Source of the DNA: Betaproteobacteria bacterium GR16-43
Lineage (GTDB): Bacteria; Pseudomonadota; Gammaproteobacteria; Burkholderiales; Usitatibacteraceae
Assembly: GCA_001953215.1 (NCBI GenBank)
Contig: CP019169.1
Span: forward strand, 2,046,001-2,110,000
Reading direction: 5' to 3'
DNA: 64,000 bases
The notes under the pieces are model-generated. The model saw only the letters and a list, made by a program, of their open reading frames with translations. It was not told the origin of the DNA and ran no database searches. This document shows positions 1-12,386 of the stretch, piece by piece. Position numbers and translations under genes: made by a program. The first letter of the stretch is position 1, and every line of letters starts with the position of its first letter.

Positions 1-604
1 GGTCCTTGTTGCAGGGCCAGGTGACGTCCTTCTGACCCGGGGCCAGCGGCGCGCCGACCGAATGCAGCGCGGGAACGAATTCGCCGTTGTCGCCCAGCAC
101 GTCGAGCACCTTGCGGCCCATGCGCGTCATGAGCTTCATGTTGACCGCGACATAAGGAGAGTCGGAGAGCTCCACGCCGATGTGCGCGATGGGCGAGCCG
201 AGCGGGCCCATGCTGAACGGCACCACATACATCGTGCGGCCGCGCATCGAACCGTCGAAGAGTTTCGCCAGCGTGGCGCGCATTTCCGCGGGGTCGACCC
301 AGTTGTTCGTGGGGCCGGCGTCGTCCTTGCTCTTCGAGCAGATGAAGGTGCGGTCTTCGACGCGCGCGACATCCGAGGGATCGGACCACGCGAGATAGGA
401 ATTGGGCCGCAGCTTGTCGTTCAGGCGCCGGAACGTTCCGCTCTCCACGAGCTCGCCGCACAGGCGGTCGTACTCCTCGTCCGAGCCATCGCACCAGTAC
501 ACACGATCCGGTTTGGTGAGGGCGGCGACCTGCTCCACCCAGTCCAGCAGTTTGCGATTTCGAGTCGGGGGATCGTGCGGAACGGGCGCGGCTTGGGCGT
601 GCAT
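1..604 (-). CDS. pckG: Phosphoenolpyruvate carboxykinase (GTP), N-terminal part
   Basis: This enzyme converts oxaloacetate and GTP to phosphoenolpyruvate, GDP and CO2, the entry step of gluconeogenesis. Only the first 201 codons are in the window and the gene runs off the left edge. The family is about 600 residues long, so the nucleotide-binding half is not visible. The fragment carries the family blocks [23 protein letters not shown] and MTRMG, and ends in DVTWPCNKD. The ATG start is chosen because a GGAGAG ribosome-binding site lies just upstream and the family homology begins a few residues later. The next gene upstream on the same strand is separated by 191 bp, so it probably has its own promoter. 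The assignment is secure despite truncation. Confidence 0.95.
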   Translation of the reverse strand, partial: MHAQAAPVPHDPPTRNRKLLDWVEQVAALTKPDRVYWCDGSDEEYDRLCGELVESGTFRRLNDKLRPNSYLAWSDPSDVARVEDRTFICSKSKDDAGPTNNWVDPAEMRATLAKLFDGSMRGRTMYVVPFSMGPLGSPIAHIGVELSDSPYVAVNMKLMTRMGRKVLDVLGDNGEFVPALHSVGAPLAPGQKDVTWPCNKD

Positions 605-735
605 CTGCGGTCTCTCCGGAGGGCCTGCCCGCGCCGGGCTTGGCGGCGCGAGTCGTTCATCGATCCGCAATTATCCCAGAATCGGCCCTCTTTTTGGTTG
701 CTTACCAGTTATACCATTCCAGGGAAAACTGTTTC

Positions 736-750
736 CAAACCAAGGGTTTG
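736..750 (-). terminator. Small hairpin downstream of the IPTL-CTERM gene
   Basis: The six-base arms CAAACC and GGTTTG enclose a three-base loop, about 45 bp past the stop of the minus-strand gene at 796-2253 and upstream of pckG. A second short palindrome (GGAAAACTGTTTCC) lies directly beside it. There is no clear T-run, so termination is only a guess; the pair could equally be an operator for pckG. Confidence 0.25.
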
Positions 751-795
751 CGTTACCTGCACCACGGGAGAGCCGCGGATTTGGAACGCCGCGTT

Positions 796-2253
796 CTAAC
801 GGATCGAGCGCCGCCGCCGCCACGCCGTTCCAGCGAACAGCGCGGCAAGCAGCAGCAGCGCCCACTCCGACAACGTCGGCGCGTCTCGAAGCAGACCCGC
901 GCCCGCTCCCGGACCGCCCTGGTCCACGATCGTGCCGTTGGCCGCGAGGTCGTCGTCGCCCAGCCCGCCATCGGTGATCGTGAACGTGGCCGTGTTGCCC
1001 ACGAGCGTGGCCGGCAGCACGTACCAATGGGCCGCGGGATTGGTGGGCGTCGGCCCGTACTTCCAGTACAGCGAGCCCGCGGGCAGCGCCGCGGGGTAGC
1101 TGATCGTCATCGTGATCGTCGAGCCCGGCGTGCAACCCGTCGTCGTGAAGTTGAACAGTCCGTGCGGAAAGGTCACTCCGGCCGGCGCCGTGCCTGCGGG
1201 CGGGCTCGCCGGGTTGCCCGTCAGCGGGATGTATTGGCTCACGCCGTAGGTGCACGTCGCGCCGCCGCCGGTGAAGCTGGCCGTGATGGTTCCCGAGCCC
1301 GTGGCCGAAGGCGCCGTGTACGTGTTCGAGACCGTGTTGACGAGCACGCCGTTGGTCGCGCCCGCGCCGTTCAGCGTGAGGAGCGCGTCGTTGGCGCTGG
1401 CATCCTGGATCGTGCCGCCGTTGAGCGAGAGGTTGTTCAGCGTGATGCCGTCGAGATCCACGTCGCCGGGCGCCACCGTATAGCGGAAGAGCAGCGCGCT
1501 CGTGCCGCCACCCGAGACGTAGGTCGCATTGCGCGTTGCCGCGCCCACGGTGAGCGAGAGCACCGGCGTGCCAGTGACAGTGACCGCCTCGTCGTACGTC
1601 ACGGTGAAGTCGAGCTGTTGACCCGCTGTGTACGTGGCGTTGGCCGGAACCGCGACCGAGACTACCTCGGGGACGTTGCCGATTCCGTAGGAGACCGTCC
1701 CGACCCAGGCGCGGCCGGCGGTGGGCACTCCAAAGTTCTGCACGTTGGAACCCAGGAGGAGGGACAGGTTCGCGTCGGACACGTACACGGTGCTCACGGG
1801 CCCCTGCGTGCGGTAGTTGAAGCGCGTGTTGGCGCTCAGGGTGCCGTTGAAATAGAACGCCTGCGTGGCGCCGGCCGCGATGCGCACGCCGGCTGGAAGC
1901 GTGATCGGGAACTGGCTCTGGCCGGCCGGCAGCGTCACCGTGGAGGTTCCGATCGTCGTCCAGGCCCCGGGCGTCTGCTCCGACCCGACATGCGTGCCGG
2001 TCTTCGTCAGGACGCTGTACGTGAAGGACAGGGGACCCGTGGTGTTGTTGATCATCGCCGTCGTGAACCCCGTGATCGTGATCGCGTTCGTCGCCGTGAC
2101 GTCGAACATGATCCCGCTGCCGGAGTTGTTGAGCGGCGGCGGCGAGACGAGCGCCAGCGCCAGCGCGCCGGGGACGATGCCCAGCAGGACGGACGTGAGG
2201 CAAACAAAACGGATCCACGCGGCCCGGACGGGTCGTGCAATAGCGGTGCGCAT
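796..2253 (-). CDS. Secreted beta-sandwich protein with choice-of-anchor and IPTL-CTERM sorting tail
   Basis: This 485-residue exported protein has an N-terminal signal peptide (hydrophobic stretch about residues 14-33). A Ser/Thr/Gly-rich beta-sandwich follows, then a SwmB/cadherin-like segment around residues 190-300. A choice-of-anchor type region near residues 340-450 carries the phrases YWKYGPTP and TFTITDGGLGDDD. The C terminus is a classic sorting tail: APTLSEWALLLLAALFAG followed by an Arg-rich end (WRRRR). In related betaproteobacteria such tails are thought to direct processing and anchoring at the cell envelope by an exosortase-like enzyme, none of which is visible here. No catalytic motif is seen, so the molecular function is unknown. 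The start codon is the first Met before the signal sequence. Confidence 0.85.
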   Translation of the reverse strand: MRTAIARPVRAAWIRFVCLTSVLLGIVPGALALALVSPPPLNNSGSGIMFDVTATNAITITGFTTAMINNTTGPLSFTYSVLTKTGTHVGSEQTPGAWTTIGTSTVTLPAGQSQFPITLPAGVRIAAGATQAFYFNGTLSANTRFNYRTQGPVSTVYVSDANLSLLLGSNVQNFGVPTAGRAWVGTVSYGIGNVPEVVSVAVPANATYTAGQQLDFTVTYDEAVTVTGTPVLSLTVGAATRNATYVSGGGTSALLFRYTVAPGDVDLDGITLNNLSLNGGTIQDASANDALLTLNGAGATNGVLVNTVSNTYTAPSATGSGTITASFTGGGATCTYGVSQYIPLTGNPASPPAGTAPAGVTFPHGLFNFTTTGCTPGSTITMTISYPAALPAGSLYWKYGPTPTNPAAHWYVLPATLVGNTATFTITDGGLGDDDLAANGTIVDQGGPGAGAGLLRDAPTLSEWALLLLAALFAGTAWRRRRSIR

Positions 2254-2370
2254 CGCTTCGAAACTCCATGTGCCGTGCGAGTCGGCCGGATGGATTCCGA
2301 TTCGAGTAAGCCCGCGTGGCTTGCCGCGGGATTCTTGCCGAAAACCGGGCGGACGTCGAGAACTATTCGG

Positions 2371-3627
2371 TCAGAAACGGTCGGCGCGGTAAGGACTGGG
2401 ATCCACGACGGTCGCTTCGCCCGTGATCATCTCGGCCAGCAAACGCCCGCTCACGGGCCCCAGCGTGAGGCCGTGGTGCGCGTGGCCGAACGAGAACCAG
2501 AGGTTCTTGTGCATCGGCGCGGGCCCGATGATGGGAAGCATGTCCGGCGTGCAGGGACGCGCCCCCATCCACGGTTCGGTGTCGAGGCGCTCGGCGAGGG
2601 GGAAGAGGTCTCGCGCGATCGGCTCGGCTCGGCCCAGTTGCACCGGCGTCTTGATCGCGTCGCGATGCGCGAACTCGGCGCCCGTCGTCAAGCGAATGCC
2701 GCGCCGCATGGGCGCCAGGAAATATCCGCGTTCGTGGTCCAGCACCGGATGGTTCAGCTTCGCGTGGCCGGCCGCGCGATAGTGCATGTGATAGCCGCGC
2801 TTCACGGCGAGCGGGAGGTCGTAGCCCAGCGAATTCGTCAGCGTGTCGGCCCACGGTCCCAGCGCGATCACGGCATCCCGGGCCGCCACGTTGCCGTCCC
2901 CGGTGCGCACGCTCCAGCCGGCGCTCGACGATACGAGGCTCGCCGCATTGCCCTGCAGGTAGCGCCCGCCGCGCTTCTCGAAGAGCGCCAGGTACGCGAG
3001 GGCCAGGCCTTGCGGGTCATCCACGCAAACCGGATCGGTCCAGTGCAGGCCGCCGATCAACACCGGCGAGAGGTGCGGCTCTTCCTCCTGCAGCGCATCG
3101 CGATCCAGCGTGCGGTAGTTCAGCGCGAACTCCTTGTTCCAGCGCTCGGCCTCCCGGTAGCGGAGGTCGCGCTCGCGCTCGGTGCGGAACACCTTCATCC
3201 AGCCGATGCGCTTCAGGAACTTCGTCGCGTCGGCCTGCACGGCGAGGGCATCGTGCTCGGTCACGCAGTGCTCGATCAGGTGCGCGTAGACGTGCGCGAT
3301 CTTCTCGTGGCGCGCGGGCCGCGAGTGGTGCCAGTACTTCCACAGGAACGGTGCGAGGTGCGCGACGGCCGAGGGATGGTAGTGCGCGTCGATGGTCCGG
3401 TTGAAGCCGTAGCGGACCAGCGCGCCGTAGTCGTGCGGAAAGCCGTACGGGTAGACGCCCTCGCGCTGGATCAGGCCCGCGTTGCCATACGAGGTTTCCT
3501 CCGCGGCGCCGCGCCGGTCGACCAGCGCGACCGAGCGGCCGCGTTGCTGCAGGTGCAGCGCGGCGCTGATCCCGATGATGCCGGCGCCGAGGACGAGGAC
3601 GTCGGCGCGCGACGCCAGCGCCGTCAC
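2371..3627 (-). CDS. FAD-dependent D-amino-acid dehydrogenase-type oxidoreductase
   Basis: This 418-residue flavoprotein of the DAO/DadA family probably oxidises an amino acid or related amine, passing electrons to a quinone or oxygen. The N terminus has the dinucleotide-binding loop VLVLGAGIIGISAALHL (residues about 7-23) followed by an acidic-end strand VALVDRR. ETSYGNAGLI, which follows, resembles the DadA substrate-loop region, and GARPCTPDMLPIIGP near residue 360 is typical of the family C terminus. The GTG start overlaps the TGA of the upstream aldehyde dehydrogenase (GTGA), so the two are translationally coupled. Together they could deaminate an amino acid or amine and then oxidise the resulting aldehyde. 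The substrate cannot be read from the sequence; sarcosine or glycine oxidase activity is also possible. Confidence 0.85.
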   Translation of the reverse strand: MTALASRADVLVLGAGIIGISAALHLQQRGRSVALVDRRGAAEETSYGNAGLIQREGVYPYGFPHDYGALVRYGFNRTIDAHYHPSAVAHLAPFLWKYWHHSRPARHEKIAHVYAHLIEHCVTEHDALAVQADATKFLKRIGWMKVFRTERERDLRYREAERWNKEFALNYRTLDRDALQEEEPHLSPVLIGGLHWTDPVCVDDPQGLALAYLALFEKRGGRYLQGNAASLVSSSAGWSVRTGDGNVAARDAVIALGPWADTLTNSLGYDLPLAVKRGYHMHYRAAGHAKLNHPVLDHERGYFLAPMRRGIRLTTGAEFAHRDAIKTPVQLGRAEPIARDLFPLAERLDTEPWMGARPCTPDMLPIIGPAPMHKNLWFSFGHAHHGLTLGPVSGRLLAEMITGEATVVDPSPYRADRF

Positions 3628-5084
3628 CAGGCGAGGCTCACGGTCTTGGTGACCGTGTAACCCTCGAGCCCCTCGCTGCCGCCCTCGGAGCCGCTGCCGC
3701 TGTCCTTCACGCCGCCGAACGGGGCTTCGGGCCACGCGACGCGCGCGGAGTTGACCGCGACCATGCCCGCTTCGATGGCCGCCGTCGCGCGTTGCGCCGT
3801 CGCGAGGTCGCGCGTGAAGACATACGAGGCCAGGCCGTAGGGCAAGCGATTCGCCTCGGCCATCGCCTCGTCGAACGTCTTGAACGCATTCACCAGCGCG
3901 AGCGGCCCGAACGGCTCTTCGGTCATCACGCGCGCCGTCATCGGAATGTTGGAGAGCACCGTCGGCTTGCGGAAATTTCCGCCGTCGGGCGCGCTGCCCG
4001 AAGCGACCGTCGCGCCGGCTTTCACCGCGTCTTCCACCAGCGACGTGATGGCCGCGGCGCGCCGTCCGTTGGCGAGCGGGCCCATTTGCGTCTTCTCTTC
4101 GAGGCCGGGGCCGACCTTGAGCGATTTCGCGTACGCGTTGAAGCGCTCGAGGAACGGCGCGAACACCTTCTCGTGCACGATGAAGCGCGTGGGCGAAATG
4201 CAGATCTGCCCCGCGTTGCGATACTTGAGGGCCACGATCGCGGGCACGGCGTTCTCGAGGTCCGCGTCCTCGAACACGACCACGGGCGCGTGCCCGCCGA
4301 GTTCCAGCGTGGCCTTCTTCAGCGCACGCGCGGCCTGCTCGGCCAGCATGCGGCCCACGCGCGTGGAACCGGTGAACGAAATCTTGCGGATCGCGGGGCT
4401 GTCCAGCAGTTGCTGCGAGATCGCGTTCACGTCGCCGTACACGACGTTCAGCACGCCCGGCGGCAGGCCCGAATCCTCGAGCGCCTTCGCGAGGGCCAGG
4501 CAGGTGAGCGGCGTTTCTTCGGCCGGCTTGATCACGCAGGTGCACCCGGCGGCGAGCGAGCCGGTGACCTTGCGCACCGGCGTGGTCATCGGGAAATTCC
4601 ACGGCGTGAAGGCGGCGACGGGGCCCACCGGTTCATGCACGACCTGCACCGAGATGTTCGAGGCTCGCGAGGGAACGAGGCGGCCATAGAGGCGGCGGCC
4701 TTCGTCGGCATTCCATTCGATGATCTCGCAGGAGGAAAGCACTTCGCCCTTCGCCTCGGCGAACGGCTTGCCTTGCTCGAGGGTCATCACGCGGGCGATT
4801 TCGTCGGCCCGTTCGCGCAGCTTCGCGGCGGCGCTGCGCAGGATCTGCCCGCGCTCGTAGGCGGGCATCGCGGCCCACGCGGGGAAGGTGCGCGCGGCCG
4901 CGGCCACGGCCGCTTCCACTTGCGCGGGCGAAGCGCCGCGACCCTTCGCGAGCGTGGCGCCCGTGGCGGGATCGACGATCGCCACCTCGGCGCTGCCCTC
5001 GCCATCGACCCAGGCTCCGGCGATGAACAGGCGCGGTGAGGGGACGGCGACGTTGACGGGAGTGGTGCGGGGGAGGGCGCTCAT
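3624..5084 (-). CDS. NAD(P)-dependent aldehyde dehydrogenase, succinate-semialdehyde dehydrogenase-like
   Basis: This 486-residue enzyme of the ALDH superfamily oxidises an aldehyde to the acid with NAD(P). The motif TLELGGHAP contains the general-base Glu, and GQICISPTR contains the catalytic Cys. EEPFGPLALV and the N-terminal cofactor region FTPWNFPMTTPVRKV complete the fold. Length and motifs fit the succinate/glutarate semialdehyde dehydrogenase branch. I chose the ATG at 5084 because an AGAAAGG box precedes it and the reading upstream of it looks non-conserved. The gene is first in a two-gene unit with the flavoprotein at 2371-3627 and is divergent from the TlpA-like gene, with only 65 bp between them for both promoters. 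Confidence 0.9.
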   Translation of the reverse strand: MSALPRTTPVNVAVPSPRLFIAGAWVDGEGSAEVAIVDPATGATLAKGRGASPAQVEAAVAAAARTFPAWAAMPAYERGQILRSAAAKLRERADEIARVMTLEQGKPFAEAKGEVLSSCEIIEWNADEGRRLYGRLVPSRASNISVQVVHEPVGPVAAFTPWNFPMTTPVRKVTGSLAAGCTCVIKPAEETPLTCLALAKALEDSGLPPGVLNVVYGDVNAISQQLLDSPAIRKISFTGSTRVGRMLAEQAARALKKATLELGGHAPVVVFEDADLENAVPAIVALKYRNAGQICISPTRFIVHEKVFAPFLERFNAYAKSLKVGPGLEEKTQMGPLANGRRAAAITSLVEDAVKAGATVASGSAPDGGNFRKPTVLSNIPMTARVMTEEPFGPLALVNAFKTFDEAMAEANRLPYGLASYVFTRDLATAQRATAAIEAGMVAVNSARVAWPEAPFGGVKDSGSGSEGGSEGLEGYTVTKTVSLAW

Positions 5085-5149
5085 GGGGTGGGCCTTTCTC
5101 GATCCAGTGCGAAGTTTAGCAAGGCGCGCGCATCGGGTAGCATCGCGGC

Positions 5150-5668
5150 ATGAAACCACGCCAAGCCGCACCGTCGTTCCTCCTGTCCTTCCTGCTTTGC
5201 ATTTCGGCCGCCGCGGCGGCGGGCGAGATGCCCGGCGCCGGAGACGTGGCGCCGACGGGCCTCGGCCTCTCGCGCAGCGGGCAGGCCCTCGACAGGAAGC
5301 AATTCGAGGGCAAGGTGCTCGTCGTGACGTTCTGGGCTTCGTGGTGCGGACCGTGCCGCGCGGAGCTGCCGGTGCTGGAAGGCCTGCAGATCGCGGCGGG
5401 GAAGGAGAAAATTCAAGTGGTCGCGGTCAACATCGAAAGCCGCGAAGACTACAAGCGGATCATGCGCAACATGCCCGCGATGACGCTCGAGATCGCCCAC
5501 GATCCGAACAAGACCAACTCGACGGCCTACGGCGTGAAGGGGATCCCGCACCTGGTGATCATCGGGCGCGACGGGAAGATCGTTCGCGTGCACCGGGGCT
5601 ACGGCGAGGATTCGATCAACCACATCCTGGCCGACATCAAGAAGGCGATCGACCCGCCGGCGTCGTGA
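5150..5668 (+). CDS. TlpA-family periplasmic thioredoxin-like protein
   Basis: This 172-residue exported thiol-disulfide oxidoreductase has a signal peptide at residues about 1-24. The thioredoxin fold contains the active-site motif WCGPC (around residue 68) and the cis-proline segment GIPHLVIIG. Such proteins reduce or shuttle disulfides in the periplasm, often for cytochrome c or copper-protein maturation. Several c-type cytochromes are encoded further along this window, but there is no adjacent maturation gene. The last 32 bases overlap the 3' end of the convergent opgH gene. Confidence 0.9.
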   Translation: MKPRQAAPSFLLSFLLCISAAAAAGEMPGAGDVAPTGLGLSRSGQALDRKQFEGKVLVVTFWASWCGPCRAELPVLEGLQIAAGKEKIQVVAVNIESREDYKRIMRNMPAMTLEIAHDPNKTNSTAYGVKGIPHLVIIGRDGKIVRVHRGYGEDSINHILADIKKAIDPPAS

Positions 5669-8048
5669 AACCGGCCCAGGCTTCGAGATGAAGCCGCGAA
5701 AGCGCGATCGGATCGTTGAGCAGCCGCGAGCGCTCGCCACGCGTGAGCGCCGGCAGTCCCTCGCGTAGCGCCTTCGCGACCAGCGCCTCGCGTTCCTCCA
5801 GCGCCGCCGCCGACTCGTGGAACCGCGGCGTTCCGCTCGCCGCGGCCAGCGCGTTGATGCGCGGGTCCATGACGGCTTCCTCCAGCCCCGGGCCTTCCCT
5901 CGCCGTGCGCGCAAGCTCCTTCGTGCGCACGATTTCCTCGAACGGATGCAGCTCCTCGGGCGTGGCGAACAAGCCGAGCCTCCGGAAGAAGCGCCCGAGA
6001 TCCACGCGGCTCGACAGCACCGACAGCGGGATCGAAAGCACGAGCGCGCCCGCCACGGGCAGCACCCACGGAAGCACGCGCGGATCGAGCCACCACACGA
6101 ACGCCGTCCACGCGATGCCGAGCAACGTGTGCAGGCCGTGGCGCCTCAGGGCCTGGCCCCAGCGCGTCTGAGTGTCCTCGCGCGGCGGCGACTTCCATTT
6201 GATCGCGATGCCCGCCAGCCCGGCCGTGACGAACTGCGTGTGGAAGATCATGCGGATGGGCGCGAAGAGCGCGGAGAACACCGTCTCGATCGCGACGCTG
6301 ATGGCCGCGCGAATGCCGCGGCCGAAGGCCCGCTCCCCGCGCACCCAGATCAGCACGGTCGCGAAGACCTTCGGCAGGAAGAGCACCAGCGCCGTGCTGC
6401 CGAAGAGCGCGATCGCCTGCTCCGGGTGCCACTCGGGCCAGTTGGGAAAGAGCTGGTGCGGCTCGGTGAAGTAGGGCGGGACTTCGAGAGTGTGTTGCGC
6501 GAGCAGCGCGGTACCCAGTGCGAGTGACAGGAACCAGAGCGGAGCCGACACGTACGCCATCACGCCGATCATGAACACGGCGCGGTGCGCCGGGTGCAGG
6601 CCTTCGAGGTGGAAGAGGCGCAGGTTCATCAGGTTGCCGAGGCACCAGCGCCGGTCGCGCGTGAGTTCGTCGATCAGGTTCGGCGGCACTTCCTCGTAGC
6701 TGCCCGGCAAGTCGTAGGCGATCCACACGCCCCACCCCGCGCGGCGCATCAGCGCGGCTTCGACGAAGTCGTGCGAAAGGATTTCGCCGGACAGCGCCCC
6801 GGTGCCCGGAAGCCGCCCGAGCGCGCAGTGCTGCATGAAGGGCTCGACGCGGATGATCGCGTTGTGTCCCCAGTAGTGCGCTTCCCCGAGCTGCCAGAAG
6901 TGCAGCCCGGCGGTGAACAGCGGCCCGTACGCGGCGGTGGCGAACTGCTGGACGCGCGCGAAGAGCGTCTCCCGGCCGAAGGCGCGCGGCGCGGTCTGGA
7001 TGATGCCCGCGTCGGTGTTGACCTCCATCAACTGCGCCAGGCGAACGAGGCAGGCTCCGGTCATCACGCTGTCGGCGTCCAGCACGACCATGTACTTGTA
7101 GTCCGCGCCCCAGCGGCGGCAGAAGTCCGCGATGTTGCCGCTCTTCCGCTTGATGTGGTGCTGGCGCCAGCGGTAGTGCACGCGAACGCGATCGCCCATC
7201 GCGCGCCGCAGGCCCAGCCACGCGACCGTCTCGGCCACGCGAATGTCCGGATCCCCCGAATCGCTCAGGACGAACACGTCGAAGTGCCGCGCCTCGCCGG
7301 TGCGCTCGAGCGATTCGCACGTGGCCTGCAGGCCCGCGAACACGCGGCCGACATCTTCGTTGCAGATCGGCATCACGAGCGCGGTGCGCGCCTCGCCCGA
7401 AAGCGGCACGACCGGCTGCTGGGCTGCCGCGTACTTGTCGCGCCCGCGCATCAACAGGAAGAAGCCCGCGATGGCGGTCCAGAATCCGGAAGAGATCCAC
7501 GCGAAGAGGATCACGAACACGAAGAGGATCGCGATTTCCAGCACCCGCGTGCCCTTGTACGGAAGGATCTCCGACATCGCCCAGCTCGCGAGCACGGTCT
7601 GCGCGATCGTCAGGACGAGCAGCAGCGCACGCCGGAACGTGGCGGTGCGGCCCCAGTCCGCGCGCTTCACGCTCGGGCGGAACGGACCTTCGGCGGGCAG
7701 GGGCGTGCGCGAGAAGGGACTGCGCAGCCACCCCCGCGGCGTCATCGACGAGCGATTGAACGGCGGCGTGGTCACGAGGCGCACGTGGCCCTGCAAATCC
7801 GTGCCCGAGACGCTCGGGCGCATCGCGGCATCGCCGTTCAATGCGAGGGCGAGGCGCGCGGCGATGGAGTCGAACGCGGGCACTTCACCCGGCGCGGCGT
7901 CGTTCGCGAGCGCGGCGTGGACGGCGGCCAGGCCAGCCCGCGCATCGGGTGCGGCGCGCGCGGCTTCGCGAAGCCGGGCCTTGAGCGGTTCATCCGCGCC
8001 GAGGCGATCGAGATACGCCTCGACGACGGGCAGCGCCTCGCCGCTCAT
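5637..8048 (-). CDS. opgH: Glucans biosynthesis glucosyltransferase H
   Basis: OpgH (MdoH) is the inner-membrane glycosyltransferase that polymerises UDP-glucose into the backbone of osmoregulated periplasmic glucans. The 803-residue protein has several transmembrane segments, with clusters at residues about 140-220 and 490-660. Its large cytoplasmic GT2 domain carries VLDADS, YWGHNAIIR and DRRWCLGNL, corresponding to the D,D and (R/Q)xxRW motifs. The start Met overlaps the opgG stop (ATGA), showing coupling to opgG upstream. The 3' end overlaps the convergent TlpA gene. Length and motif set match the family, so the call is firm. Confidence 0.95.
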   Translation of the reverse strand: MSGEALPVVEAYLDRLGADEPLKARLREAARAAPDARAGLAAVHAALANDAAPGEVPAFDSIAARLALALNGDAAMRPSVSGTDLQGHVRLVTTPPFNRSSMTPRGWLRSPFSRTPLPAEGPFRPSVKRADWGRTATFRRALLLVLTIAQTVLASWAMSEILPYKGTRVLEIAILFVFVILFAWISSGFWTAIAGFFLLMRGRDKYAAAQQPVVPLSGEARTALVMPICNEDVGRVFAGLQATCESLERTGEARHFDVFVLSDSGDPDIRVAETVAWLGLRRAMGDRVRVHYRWRQHHIKRKSGNIADFCRRWGADYKYMVVLDADSVMTGACLVRLAQLMEVNTDAGIIQTAPRAFGRETLFARVQQFATAAYGPLFTAGLHFWQLGEAHYWGHNAIIRVEPFMQHCALGRLPGTGALSGEILSHDFVEAALMRRAGWGVWIAYDLPGSYEEVPPNLIDELTRDRRWCLGNLMNLRLFHLEGLHPAHRAVFMIGVMAYVSAPLWFLSLALGTALLAQHTLEVPPYFTEPHQLFPNWPEWHPEQAIALFGSTALVLFLPKVFATVLIWVRGERAFGRGIRAAISVAIETVFSALFAPIRMIFHTQFVTAGLAGIAIKWKSPPREDTQTRWGQALRRHGLHTLLGIAWTAFVWWLDPRVLPWVLPVAGALVLSIPLSVLSSRVDLGRFFRRLGLFATPEELHPFEEIVRTKELARTAREGPGLEEAVMDPRINALAAASGTPRFHESAAALEEREALVAKALREGLPALTRGERSRLLNDPIALSRLHLEAWAGFTTPAGRSPS

Positions 8049-9549
8049 TCCGGGGGGACGATGTAGCTCCATGTTTCGGAGTGGTTCTCGGACTCGTCGC
8101 GCAGGAAGCCGCGCAGCTCGATGGGCTTCGCCGGGTCGAGGCGCTTCACCCGCAACGAGACGCGCGCCCCTTCGGTGACGGGGTTGCGCTGCAGCGCCTG
8201 CTCGACGATCTCGCCGTTGGCGTCCGCGGTGAAGATCGCGTCCAGCTTCGCCTTCTCGGGGAGCTTCCTCAGTGCCGGGCCTTCGAAGTCGACGTGGAAA
8301 TCGATCGTGGTGTCGTTGGCGCTGCGGACGAACCCGGGGCCGCGCCGCGTCTGGGCGACCCACGACGTGGGCGAGCGCGTCGGGTTGTTCTTCTGCCACA
8401 GCAACTGGTATTCGAAGTCCAGCGCCTTGCCGGCCAGCGTCGGCTCGCGCGGGATCCAGTACGCGACCATGTTGTCGTTGTATTCGAACTGCGAGGGAAT
8501 CTGCACCAGCTCCACGCGCCCGGGCCCGAAGGGCCTGGTCGGCTTGATCCAGGCGCCGGGGCGCAACTCATAGCGGGCTTCGAGGTCCTCGTAGCTCGCG
8601 AAGCTGCGATCGCGCTGCTGCAGCCCGAAGCCGAGCGGGTTGGTCGCGCCGAAGGAAGTCACCAGCAGGCGCTTCGGGTTCACGAGCGGGCGCCACACCC
8701 ATTCGCCCGTTCCGAGCTGGATCGAAAGGCCGTCGGAGTCGTGCACCTCGGGGCGGTAGTCCTCGCCGGGCGCGCGCTGGTTCTCGCCGTACAGGTACAT
8801 GCTGGTGAGCGGCGCGATGCCGAGCTTGGCGACGTTGCGCCGCGCGTGCAGGCGCGCCTTCACGGCCACGACGGTGTCGGTTCCGGGCTTCAGCACGAAG
8901 CGGTAGGCCCCGGCCATGCTCTTCGAGTCGAGGAGCCCGTAGATCACCAGCTCCTTCGCGTTCGGCTCCGGGCGTTCGAGCCAGAACTCGACGAAGCGCG
9001 GGAACTCCTCGCCGGAGGCCAGGCCCGTGTCGATGGCGAGGCCCCGTGCCGAGAGCCCGTAGCGCTGCTCCTTGCCCAGCGCGCGGAAGTAACTGGCCCC
9101 GAGGAACACCAGCACCTCGTCCTTGTACTTCGGCGTGTTGATGTTGAAGTGCACGCGAAAGCCCGCGAAGCCGATGTTGCCGATCTTCGTGCGGTCGATC
9201 GCATTGGCGCCGTAGTCGAAGCGCTCGCCGGTGTAGGCGATCTCGCGCGTGGCCGCGCCGGGGATGACCTCGTGGATGCGCACCGCCTCGACGAACTGTC
9301 CGCCGCGATGGAAGAACGCGACCTCGAACGGCAGCTTGTCGGCTCGCCACAGGGACTTGTCGTTGCGGAAGCGGATGTCGCGGTACTGGTCGTACGTGAG
9401 GTTTCGCAGCGACGAGGGAAGGTCGTTCTTCGGCGCCTCGTAGGGTTTCTTCGCGAGCTCGGCGGCGCGCTTGTCGACGTCCGCGAAGTCGAACGCGAAT
9501 GCGGCGATCGGCAAGGCCAATGCCGCGACCAGCAGCCGGTGCAGGGCCC

Positions 9550-9553
<4 letters not shown>
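8045..9553 (-). CDS. opgG: Glucans biosynthesis protein G, periplasmic
   Basis: OpgG (MdoG) is a periplasmic protein needed for modification or export of the glucan made by OpgH. The 502-residue product has a signal peptide of about 21 residues (ending near AAFAFDF) and an all-beta body with family blocks such as LPFEVAFFHRG, YLYGENQRAPGEDYRPEVHDS and PLGFGLQQRDRSF. The GTG start is chosen because it overlaps the mtnA stop (GTGA) and directly begins a proper signal peptide; the longer open frame upstream is antisense-like shadow sequence inside mtnA. It is encoded between mtnA and opgH in one overlapping unit. Confidence 0.93.
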
Positions 9554-12374
<2,821 letters not shown>

Positions 12375-12386
12375 CCCAAAAGCAAT

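Noticed and set aside
640-3660. A 1006-codon plus-strand open frame
   Set aside because: It lies antisense to the IPTL-CTERM, flavoprotein and aldehyde dehydrogenase genes, is extremely Arg-rich and shows no domain; it is a by-product of high GC codon use.
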